Below, in pieces: positions 12,536 to 21,281 of a DNA stretch of 64,000 nt. The position numbers and the translations under genes were made by a program. The stretch's first letter is position 1; each line of letters begins with the position of its first letter. Source of the stretch: Campylobacter lari (GTDB lineage Bacteria > Campylobacterota > Campylobacteria > Campylobacterales > Campylobacteraceae); contig NZ_CP011372.1 of assembly GCF_001017575.1 (NCBI RefSeq), forward strand, positions 682,001-746,000. Direction: 5' to 3'. The notes under the pieces are model-generated. The model made no database searches, was not told the origin of the DNA, and saw nothing but the letters and a program-made list of their open reading frames with translations.

Positions 12536-13127
12536 ATGATTAAATGGGCAAAAGAATATAGTGTACACAATAAAACCATCGATGAGCAACATAAAGCTTT
12601 ATTTGATATAGCCAAAAAAGCTTATCTAATCGCTGAAAATCACGCAAGTATAAGTGAGATTAAAAGTGTTTTGAGCGAGCTTTTTGAGTATGTAAAGACT
12701 CATTTTAAAGATGAAGAAGCTTATATGGAAAGTATTGCTTATCCTGATTTAGAACATCATAAAAAAAATTCATCAAGAAATTACATCATCATTAGTCACC
12801 TTAGTTAAAAATATCAAAACAGTCAATGAATTTAAAGCACAGCTTAATATCATCACAGAAAAATGGCTTTTAGAGCATATATTAAAAGAAGATATGAAAT
12901 ACCACAAATATGAAAAACAAAAACAACTTCAAGCAAAAGAAAGTACTTTTGAAAAAGATACTTCATTTACTGAAAGTACTTTTGAAGAAATTATTCCAAA
13001 ATATATTATTTATGTTTGTGGTTGCTTAAATGAAAAACATAAAATTCCTCATAGCGTGTATTTGCAAATTCTTGATGGGGCAAAATACAATTGTAAAGTT
13101 TGTAAAAAAACCATTCGTATTGCTTAA
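12536..13127 (+). pseudogene. Bacteriohaemerythrin 1, frameshifted at an A8 run
   Basis: The first reading frame (12536-12808) gives a haemerythrin start (HNKTIDEQHKALF, THFKDEEAYM, DLEHH) but leaves frame at an eight-A run, 12761-12768, and stops. Removing one A restores HHKKIHQEI, WLLEHILKED and a C-terminal CGC...CxxC domain, ending at 13127. The restored protein would be about 196 residues with all expected iron ligands (His, HxxxE, HxxxH, HxxxxD). Such proteins bind O2 at a di-iron site. It may be a true pseudogene, a phase-variable gene or a sequencing error. Confidence 0.8.
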
Positions 13128-13135
13128 GGTTTTTT

Positions 13136-13721
13136 GTGGAAGCATTCCCTATATGGAATGATAAATACAGTATTGAAAATGAGGACATAGATTTACAACA
13201 CCAAACTCTTTTTGTTTTAGCAGAAAAAACTGCTAAGCTTTTAAATAGGCATATTTATAAAACAGAGATTAAAGAGTTGTTAAGTGATTTTTTTTGAATA
13301 TATGCGAACACATTTTAAAGATGAAGAAGAGTTTATGCTCTCAATAAATTACCCGTATTTATCAGAACACAAAGCAATGCATAAAAAAATCATCAAAGAT
13401 ATGAGTGCTTTGCTTAGTGAATGTGCTAGCACAAACGATCTTAAAGAAAAACTTTACAAAATTGTCTCAATATGGCTTTTAGAGCATATTGTAGAGCATG
13501 ATATGAGGATTAACAAATTTAAAAAAAGTCTGGAGAATGAAAACAAAACACAAGAGCAAGAAAAAGATGATAAATTTGAGTATATTTGTGGTTGTAAAGA
13601 TATGATTCATAAGCTTGATTATGGATTGCATGTAAAAATTAAGTATTTAAATATAGCTTATAAATGTAAAAAATGCTCAAAAGAATTAATTTTTAATTTT
13701 TTAGAAGAAAATTTAGACTGA
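13136..13721 (+). pseudogene. Bacteriohaemerythrin 2, frameshifted at a T8 run
   Basis: From GTG 13136, preceded by TTAAGG, the frame reads VEAFPIWNDKYSIENEDIDLQHQTLF and then stops with TGA at 13295 because of an eight-T run (13288-13295). With seven T it continues as FFEYMRTHFKDEEEFM, HKAMHKKI, WLLEHIVEHDM and a CGC...CxxC tail, stopping at 13721. The repaired product is about 194 residues with a full di-iron ligand set. It starts 8 bp after haemerythrin 1, so the two form a tandem pair. Both are broken in the same manner. Confidence 0.8.
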
Positions 13722-13737
13722 AAAAATCAGTCTAAAT
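13711..13737 (+). terminator. Hairpin terminator after haemerythrin 2
   Basis: Perfect 11-base arms (ATTTAGACTGA / TCAGTCTAAAT) separated by five A. The stop codon of haemerythrin 2 lies in the left arm. It isolates the haemerythrin pair from the TPS cassette that begins about 40 bp later. Confidence 0.65.
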
Positions 13738-13827
13738 GCTTATTTAAAGGTATATAAAAAATAAATTTTCATAAATCAAACAATTTTTATCTTAAATATC
13801 TTTAAGCTTAAATTTATAAATATAGTA

Positions 13828-13866
13828 TTAACATTTCTTAATTGTTATTATTATATTAGTAATAAT
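13828..13866 (+). promoter_or_regulatory. Upstream region of TPS cassette 1 with dyad motifs
   Basis: The 206 bp between the haemerythrin terminator and the first cassette gene hold no gene. Two symmetric elements are visible: TTAAC-N4-CTTAA at 13828-13841, resembling a Crp/Fnr-type (NssR-like) operator, and ATTATTA-N6-TAATAAT at 13847-13866. Both recur in copy 2 at 38362-38375 and 38381-38400. In such AT-rich DNA either could be chance. Confidence 0.35.
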
Positions 13867-13943
13867 GATTACAAAAATAATTCATTGTTAACAAGCAATA
13901 AATCAATCAAACACATTAATCATTTTTCGAAAGGACTTTTTCA

Positions 13944-16557
13944 ATGCATATAAGCACAGCTAAAAATCGCCTCACGGGGGGGGGGATACGATAATTTTCG
14001 TTTTAACTCAAATACTTTAAATTCTTTAAAAAACTATAAAAACTCTAATCTTTTAAAACTTTCTTTATTTACTATTTTTTCACTAAGTTCTTTAGAAGCA
14101 GCCACCCAAGCAAATTATGATAAAACTTCTAATGCTTATATAATTAAAAAACACCATTATGAGAACAATGATGTCTATGATTATAATCTTGATACTTATA
14201 AACTCTTAAGTGGTAAAAACTTCTATGGTCAAATGGCTACTAATAAAAATCTTTCAAATATCACTTTAATCTATGATAATCCTAAAGATAAAGCTCATGC
14301 AAAAATGAATGATTTATATTTTAAGCAAGACATACTTACTCCAAGTATTAAAGAAGATATTTTTGTAGTTAATGGATTTCATAGTTCTAACTCAGCTAAT
14401 ACTACCCTAAATCAAATTAGCTATATACCTTTTTTAGTTTCTGCTTATACTTTTAATGCAAAAGCTAATAATAATACCTTAGTATTAAAAGCAGGGGAAT
14501 TATCTTCAGTATATTATTTAAAACCTACCGATAAAGAAGTAATTAATCCTAAAGCTAGTGGTTTGGATAATAAATATAATTTTTTAATCACTCCAGCTAT
14601 AGCTAGAAAAGGTGAAGTAAGTAATAATACTTTAAATTTCTTAAAAGATGCCTATGTAAATATGGGTGTTGAAAACACCTATACCTTACCTTTAAATGGT
14701 GCTCCTTATGTATTAGGTGCTTTTGGTGTGGATGCTAATGCTAATAATAATACAGTTATATTAAATAAAGGCGTAAAGATAGACTTTCATACTACCCCTT
14801 ATAGACAAAGCACTTTAGGGGATAATATCTTTGATGAGAGAATGACTCATGTAAATGGAGCCATTACTTATAATGCTAATGCTAAAAATAATAAAGTTAT
14901 TATAGATGGAGCTTCTTTATTAGTCCATGGTCCAAGTGGAGCATATTCAACATCAGCTGCTACTCACTTAGGAGGAGCTTTTGTGGATGTTAATAATAAT
15001 CAAAGCTATGAAGTAAGTAATAATAGTGTATTAATCAATGATTTAAAACTAGATTTAAGAGTAGATACTAAAAATACCCCATTAGCTTATAATGCTGTCT
15101 TAGTAGGAGAAATCTATGGGGGTAAAATCATACAAGGTAATGCTTATAAAAACACCATAGATATAAAAGACTTACAAACCTTATTAGCATTAAATACTAA
15201 TGTAGAGGTAAAAGCTCTTTTAGACTTTTATGCAGGTATTACTAATAATGGTATAGCTAATGATAATAGCATTAGCATTAATCTAAAAAAACCATTTGAA
15301 ATTAATTCTAATTTTACAGGTAAAAATGAGTTTAATCTTTATGGTGGGGTAGCGACTAAAGGAGCTAATAGAAATAGTATTCATATCAATGGGGATTTAA
15401 CCCAAGGTATTACTGTTGAAAATCATCAAGATAAAATTCAAATCACAGCAGCACAAACTCTAAGTTCTAAAGCAAATAATAATAGCATTAATATTAAAAA
15501 CTCAAACATTGCTATGCCTTTATATTTATATGGAGTAAGCAAGGTTAGTTTAAATGATAAAGATTATTATGCAAGTAGTGCTAATGCTAATAGTATAGTT
15601 TTAGATAATGTAAAATCAGGTAGAAATCTCACTGCTATTATAGAAGCTGATAATTTAGAAAAAAACACTATAAAATATAATCTTGTGCAATCTTTATCAA
15701 ATGCTTCTAATATAGATAAAGGTTCTAAAATCATTTTAAGAGCTAATGAAAATGCTAATGATAATACTTTAAATATTAAAGATTATTCAAGTGCGGCTAG
15801 TTCTAATGTTTATGTTATTAATGCTAATACTGAAAGTGCTAATAATACTTTTATCTTTGATAATCTAGCCCTAGGCACAGCTTCTGATAAAAGAGAAGGT
15901 GAAGTAGTAATTAGTGCAGGTATAGCTAAGAACACTCATGATAATTATACTCATATAAATAATTTAAATATAGATGAGTATAAAAACAACAAAGCTATAT
16001 TTATAAGTGCTTCTGGTGTATATAGTGAAAATGATAAAAGCTATAATAATACCTTATATCTAAGTGGTAATACTAATATTTTTAATAATACTAATATAGA
16101 TGTATTAGCAGGTAGCTTTTTACAAACTAAAGAAGATAATAACTTTGTATCAAAAGCTCTAATGCATAAAAGTGGCACTAATAATCATTTAGTATTAAAT
16201 ACAAATATAAAAGCAAATACTATCAATAACTTTGATCATTATAGCTTTATCTTAAAAGATGATACTAAAACTTATTTAAGTGCTAAAGAAGCTATTAATC
16301 TTTCTAAAGATAGTTCTATTAATGTATATACAAACAATAATGTAAAAAATAAAAGCTTTATTTTAATGCAAAGTGAAAAAGGCTTTGTAGATGCAAACAA
16401 TAAACAACTAAATCAAAAAGACTTACAAAGCTTATTAGAAACTATTACTAAAAATAATCAAAGCTTACATAAAAACATCAAAGCAAAAGTTCAAAAAGCT
16501 AAATATACTCTAAGTGTAAGTAAAGATGCAAAAAGCATAGTAGTGAATTTAAACTAA
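13944..16557 (+). CDS. Phase-variable secreted beta-solenoid protein, copy 1 (OFF frame)
   Basis: ATG 13944 is preceded by AAGGAC and followed by a run of 10 G (13976-13985). With 10 G translation stops after 16 codons at TAA. With 9 G it would continue into an 870-residue protein: an N-terminal extension of about 35 residues, a hydrophobic signal segment (LLKLSLFTIFSLSSLEAA), then many short Asn-rich strands of the form NNNT-L-x-L, such as ANNNTLVL, SNNTLNFL, KANNNSINI, SANNTFIF. That pattern suggests a beta-solenoid like autotransporter passengers, but no translocator barrel follows. A 774-residue open stretch begins at internal ATG 14233 but would lack the signal peptide. It ends 25 bp before tpsA. 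Function unknown. Confidence 0.8.
13976..13985 (+). repeat. Poly-G phase-variation tract (10 G), copy 1
   Basis: Ten consecutive G in an AT-rich genome, 32 bases after the ATG. Slipped-strand change to 9 (or 6, or 12) brings the start into frame with the 774-codon body and its signal peptide. Poly-G tracts of 8-12 bases are the usual Campylobacter contingency switch. Confidence 0.9.
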
Positions 16558-16582
16558 AGCAATATACCAAAAAGGATTAATT

Positions 16583-19500
16583 ATGAAAAAGTTAGCAAAT
16601 CATATCATACTCTCAGGTGTAACTGTATCAATGTTATTATCACCTATGGTGGCAGCAGATAAACCACTTAATCCAAATCACTTACCTAGTGGGGGTAAAT
16701 TTACTCATGGGACTAGCGGGACTATAAATATTAATGGTAATAACATGGATATTATGGGTAATGGAAAAAACTCAGTCATACAATGGGGTGGTGGCTTTAG
16801 TATAGGTAAAGATGCACAAGTTAATTTTGGAAAAGGACAAAGTGGTCAAAACTACCTAAACATTGCTCATGGTACTAGTAAATCTATGATAGAAGGTTTA
16901 TTAAATGCAGGTGGTAATAATGTCTTTTTAATCAATCCTAATGGAGTAATCATTACTAAAACAGGAACTATCAATGCTAATCGCTTTGTGGCTTCGACTT
17001 CGTCGATGAGCGATGGGGATATGTGGAAATTTGCTAATATGAAAAATTTCAATGACGGTTTAAGCTTTTCCCCTGTGTTTAAACCAAATGGTGGCAATGT
17101 AGTAAATATGGGTACTATTAATGCTAATAATGTATTACTTATAGGGAATAAGGTAGATATACAAGGTGGTAAAGTAGGAAATAAAAACTCAACTACACAT
17201 TTAGTTGGAAATGATTTAGTATTAAATCCTGGCTCTTTTGCAGAAAATAAAACTAATTACCTTACAGCTTTAAAAAGTGTTAGCATAGCAGCTAGCATGA
17301 GTGCATTTAAAGAAGGTGGTTATAAGTTTGTAGGTGCTGATGGTTTTACTTTAACTAATTATATAGATAATAATAACGAAGAAACTAAAAATCAAGTTCA
17401 AATAAAAGACTTCAAACAATACCTTACTATAGACTCAGTAGATGAATGGGCTATATTTGCTGATGCTTGGAATAATGATAGAGGCGGTAAAGATGGTACC
17501 AGAAGTGTTAAAGAATTTAGACTTATAGATGATATAGACTTTAAAAATGATTTTAAACCCGAATATATGGTGGGGTATACAGATGATAGTTGGAGTAAAT
17601 CCTTTACATCTACTTTTAATGGTAATGGTTATACTTTGAGTAATATTATGCTAGATGCTTCTATTTATAACAGTAGTAATAATAAAACACATGGAAAATA
17701 TTATATAGGTATTTTTAGTGGAGTTGGAAATGGTGGTGTTGTCAAAAACTTAAAAGTTGAAAATATCAATATGAAAGGCGATAAAGCCACCGGAACTATA
17801 GCAGGTGCTTCAAAAGATGGAAGCTTTTATGATATTTCTGTTAAAAATGTAAAACAAGTAGATTCTGTATTTAGCCATGCAGGAGGTTTTGTAGGGGTTA
17901 TAGATGGCTCTAAAGGAGGAAGCTATGAAAGAATATCTATTGAAGAGTTGACAAAGATTGAAGGAGAAAATGGTGCTGGAGGATTTGCTGGTTATGCGAG
18001 TTCAGGCATTTTTAAAGATATAAATATTTACAGGAGCAATAGTATTTTTGGTCAGCATTCTGGAGGTTTTATAGGTTATGTGGGAAAACCCGGTACTTAC
18101 GCTCCTACAGTTGATAAAATAATTTTTGAAAATATTAAACTAAGTGATTTTGAGAAAATAGGCGGCTGGACTTGGACCGGTGGTTTTATAGCCAACTTTT
18201 GGGGTCATAAAGCCAATGAGGTATCATTTAAAAATATTTTACTTGATGATATAAGAAAAATAACAGCAGAGCAAGGTGTTGGAGGTTTTATAGTAAAATC
18301 AAACGCTGGTAAATATGAAAATATTACTTTAAACAATATAGGAGAACTTTCGGCTACCATTGGAGCTGAAAGTTCTGGTGGTTTTATAGGTCTTATAGAA
18401 GATGGAGAATTTAAAAATATTAAACTAAATGATATTGAATTTATAAAATTTTACGAGGGTGAGTTTACCGGTTTATTTGCAGGTGAAATTTTAAAAGGAA
18501 GCTATGAAAATATATCTATAAGCAATATAGATAAGATTGATGTATATGATGTGAATTTTTTATCTTTGTTTGCTGGTCAAATAGGGAATAGTTATGTTTC
18601 TGGAAATTCAACTTTTAAAAACATAATCATTCATAATATAGGTAATATAAAATATGATGGATATGTTAGTGGTGGTTATGGTGATCCATATTATGGAAAT
18701 ATAGGTATTTTTGCTGAGCAAGCTAAAAATGCTACCTTGGAAAATATCTTTGTGTCTTTAGATGGTTTAACTATAAGCAATGACAAAAGGAAAGATTTAA
18801 GATTTAAAACAGCCTTTATTTATAACAATGAAAGTGACACTGCTTTTTCTGATAATAATGTAATTTTCAAAGGAAATATTTTTCTTTATTATGATAAAGA
18901 TTTATTTTCAGCTTATGATAACTATACAGATAATAAATATAATAACAATTTAACTTTCTCCCAAAATCAATACGATAACTTCATCACCTCCGCTCAAGCA
19001 ACCACAGGAATACAATATGATCAAGCTTCTAAATCATTTAAAACTACCACTGACTTTAAAGTAACAGATCCTAAATTTAGCACCATAGGTGAAGGTGGAG
19101 AAGGTGGAGAAGGAAGTGATGCAAAGCTAGATGAAGATGATTTGCTTCAAGAAATAATCAAAGAAGAAATCATTAATGATATCACCAATGGAAAATATAA
19201 ATTGCAAATAAGTGATTTATTAAAAATGCTAGAAGATAAAGCAAATTATTCTAAAATGAGTGAAGATCAAAAGGTTGAATTTGTGGCTAAATATTTTCTA
19301 AGTGGTGATAAAACTAAAGCTTTAGAAGTAGTTCAAAGCTTAGATTTTCTTTTAGCTTATGAAAAGAATGGTTTAAACACTGCTTCAAAAGATAAATTTG
19401 AAGGAAATGGCTTTAGCGTTAAAAATGAAATATTAAGCCAAGTAAATAATACAACCAAAACCATCAAAGATAAAATCGATAAACTTGAAAAAGATTTAAA

Positions 19501-20044
19501 ACCTTTAGTGAATGCTTCTAATGGATATTTAAAAGATCTTATTGCTATGCAAAATAAACTTGATAATGCTATTAAAGCTTACAATGCTTATGTAGATTTA
19601 ATCAATAAAGGTTTAGCAAATAAAAATGATCCAGAATTTATTGCACTAAAAAACCAAATAGATACCTTAATGAAAGATAGTCAAGTTTTAGCAGATTTAA
19701 TCAATGAAAATCAAAAAGAACTATCTACTTGGCAAAATGACAATAACACAGAAAATTTTAAAGTAGTTGGTGCTTTTGCCAATGTAATATTAAATACCAA
19801 TCCTAACTTAAAAGAAATAACTGGAGATGGCGGTGATGGGGAAGATCCAAATAAGCCAGATTTACCTGAAACTGATATGGATTTCGAACAAACTGCTTCT
19901 CTTAATTTAATAGGTGATAATGCTTTAGATGAAGATGAGGAAACTGAAGAGGTGGATGAAACTTCTCTTATGCAAAAAGGAAAAATCTGCATAGTAAGTG
20001 ATAACTTTAAAACTATGAATCCATGTATAGTTGGAGGGTTGTAA
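16583..20044 (+). CDS. TpsA-type exoprotein (HMW/FHA-like adhesin), copy 1
   Basis: A 1,153-residue two-partner secretion exoprotein. Residues 1-25 are a signal peptide. The haemagglutination-activity TPS domain covers about 33-190 (LPSGGKFTHGTSG, VIQWGGGFSIG, GNNVFLINPNGVI near 118). Residues about 330-730 contain GLUG-like repeats, roughly 40 residues each, six with GGF (AGGFVG, AGGFAG, SGGFIG). An acidic Gly/Glu linker (GEGGEGGEGS) leads to a helical region of about 250 residues, then a Pro/Asp-rich linker, and a tail with two cysteines (CIVSDNFKTMNPC). The tail resembles the disulphide loop that tethers HMW1 to its transporter. It lies 25 bp after the phase-variable gene and 152 bp before tpsB. 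Adhesion is inferred from family. Confidence 0.88.
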   Translation: MKKLANHIILSGVTVSMLLSPMVAADKPLNPNHLPSGGKFTHGTSGTININGNNMDIMGNGKNSVIQWGGGFSIGKDAQVNFGKGQSGQNYLNIAHGTSKSMIEGLLNAGGNNVFLINPNGVIITKTGTINANRFVASTSSMSDGDMWKFANMKNFNDGLSFSPVFKPNGGNVVNMGTINANNVLLIGNKVDIQGGKVGNKNSTTHLVGNDLVLNPGSFAENKTNYLTALKSVSIAASMSAFKEGGYKFVGADGFTLTNYIDNNNEETKNQVQIKDFKQYLTIDSVDEWAIFADAWNNDRGGKDGTRSVKEFRLIDDIDFKNDFKPEYMVGYTDDSWSKSFTSTFNGNGYTLSNIMLDASIYNSSNNKTHGKYYIGIFSGVGNGGVVKNLKVENINMKGDKATGTIAGASKDGSFYDISVKNVKQVDSVFSHAGGFVGVIDGSKGGSYERISIEELTKIEGENGAGGFAGYASSGIFKDINIYRSNSIFGQHSGGFIGYVGKPGTYAPTVDKIIFENIKLSDFEKIGGWTWTGGFIANFWGHKANEVSFKNILLDDIRKITAEQGVGGFIVKSNAGKYENITLNNIGELSATIGAESSGGFIGLIEDGEFKNIKLNDIEFIKFYEGEFTGLFAGEILKGSYENISISNIDKIDVYDVNFLSLFAGQIGNSYVSGNSTFKNIIIHNIGNIKYDGYVSGGYGDPYYGNIGIFAEQAKNATLENIFVSLDGLTISNDKRKDLRFKTAFIYNNESDTAFSDNNVIFKGNIFLYYDKDLFSAYDNYTDNKYNNNLTFSQNQYDNFITSAQATTGIQYDQASKSFKTTTDFKVTDPKFSTIGEGGEGGEGSDAKLDEDDLLQEIIKEEIINDITNGKYKLQISDLLKMLEDKANYSKMSEDQKVEFVAKYFLSGDKTKALEVVQSLDFLLAYEKNGLNTASKDKFEGNGFSVKNEILSQVNNTTKTIKDKIDKLEKDLKPLVNASNGYLKDLIAMQNKLDNAIKAYNAYVDLINKGLANKNDPEFIALKNQIDTLMKDSQVLADLINENQKELSTWQNDNNTENFKVVGAFANVILNTNPNLKEITGDGGDGEDPNKPDLPETDMDFEQTASLNLIGDNALDEDEETEEVDETSLMQKGKICIVSDNFKTMNPCIVGGL
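16889..17112 (+). repeat. 224-bp identical island inside tpsA, copy 1
   Basis: This block of the TPS domain is identical to 41396-41619 in the second tpsA, although the sequence on each side differs. It encodes the NPNG motif and the following KFANMKNFNDG segment. Part is richer in G+C (CTTCGACTTCGTCGATGAGC) than its surroundings. It looks like a recombination or gene-conversion tract. Confidence 0.8.
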
Positions 20045-20051
20045 AAAATAC

Positions 20052-20106
20052 TTGCTAGGATAGCTATATCCTAGCAATAATAACGAGTATATTAATGAAT
20101 ACTCGT
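20052..20106 (+). terminator. Double hairpin between tpsA1 and tpsB1
   Basis: First hairpin: 11-base perfect arms TTGCTAGGATA / TATCCTAGCAA with a GCTA loop, 20052-20077. Second: ACGAGTAT / ATACTCGT with an 8-base loop, 20083-20106. No long T run follows directly, so these may be mRNA stabilisers or partial terminators that reduce tpsB expression relative to tpsA. Confidence 0.5.
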
Positions 20107-20179
20107 ATTAAATAATATTTTGATTAATCAATAATAAATATTAAAAAACAAAAACTCTTAATTTTAAAAATATATAAAT

Positions 20180-21281
20180 AAAAGGAACAAACAATCATGA
20201 AAAAACTTTTACTTAGTACTATAGCAATTAGCTCTTTAGTCTATGCTAATAATGGAAGTATTACCATAGCTAAAAATGATATAGAAAAGGTTATAGAACT
20301 CTCCCCTGATAGAAACCTCCCTCAAAACAAAGCTATCAAAGAAAATCTAAAAACCAAAGATGATTATATAAAAAGCCAAGAAGCTAAAAAAGACTTTGAA
20401 GAAAAAAAGAAAGCTTTAAAAGAAAAATTCAATCAAGAAGATGAAGCTAATGAGGAAACTAACAATCAAACTAATAATGACACTACCAATCTAAATAACC
20501 AAACTAATACTAATACAAACAATGATAAAACTAATACTAGTGTAAAAGATGAAACTAACAATTCTAACTCAACTAATAACAATACAAACAACCAAACCAA
20601 TAATAGTTCTAACACTAACTCTACTAATTCTAACACTAACACCACCACTAAAAAAGTAATAACCAAATACAAATTTGTTATCACTAATGAAAACACTAGC
20701 TTTAAAAAGCTAGGTATTAAAGAAGAAGATTTACAATTACTTATTAGTGAGTTTAGTACTAGAAAATTTAGCTTACAAGATTTACAAGATATATCTAATA
20801 TCATTGCTTATTATTTCCAAGTTAATGGCTATCCTGCAGCAACAGCTTATGTACCCCAACAAGAATTTGAAGATAGTGTACAAATAAACATAGCCTTAGG
20901 AACCTTAGGTAAGTATATAGTAAAGAATAAAACTACTATAAAAGATTATTTCATAGAAAGTAAGCTTAATGAAAGAATCAAAGGTAAAATCATCTCTACT
21001 AAGTTAATAGAAGATAGTGTGTATAAAGTCAATGAAATGTATGGAGTACAAACCCTAGCAGGCTTACAAGCAGGAGAGAATGTAGGAGAAACTGATGTAG
21101 TTATAGAAGTAGTGCCTGATACTAAGGCTAATGTATTATTATATACTGATAATTATGGTATTGAAAGTGCAGGGGATATTAGAGCTGGTATTAGTATGGG
21201 ATTTAATTCCATACTTAATATGGGAGATTATTATAATTTTTACTTACAATCAAGTAATGAAAATCAAATCAACTATGGAGC
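20180..21281 (+). repeat. Direct repeat covering 5' half of tpsB, copy 1 (with 44585-45686)
   Basis: From AAAAGGAACAAAC before the tpsB start to 21281 the two copies look identical over 1,102 bp (offset 24,405 bp). After 21281 the genes are still very similar but carry scattered changes and three short divergent patches. Confidence 0.85.

Larger units (their letters stand above)
13776..16638 (+). repeat. Large direct repeat, copy 1 (with 38310-41172)
   Basis: From TCAAACAATT at 13776 to within the signal-peptide codons of tpsA at 16638 the sequence appears identical, without gaps, to 38310-41172 at a constant offset of 24,534 bp. It covers the upstream region, the phase-variable gene, and the first 56 bases of tpsA. 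No insertion sequence or target-site duplication is visible at the ends. Confidence 0.9.

Noticed and set aside
14461-16210. AAT/ACT-rich repeats in the beta-solenoid gene as a CRISPR array.
   Set aside because: The repeats are short, degenerate and in coding frame (Asn-rich strands); there is no regular repeat-spacer structure and no cas gene.
14233-16557. Treating the 774-codon open frame as a complete gene starting at ATG 14233.
   Set aside because: The frame is open well upstream to the G tract and encodes a signal peptide; ATG 13944 has a good ribosome site. The 774-residue reading is only the downstream portion of a phase-variable gene.
20466-20804. A 112-residue Leu/Val-rich minus-strand open frame, repeated at 44871-45209.
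   Set aside because: It is the antisense of the Asn/Thr codon repeats in tpsB; no ribosome site or homology is apparent.
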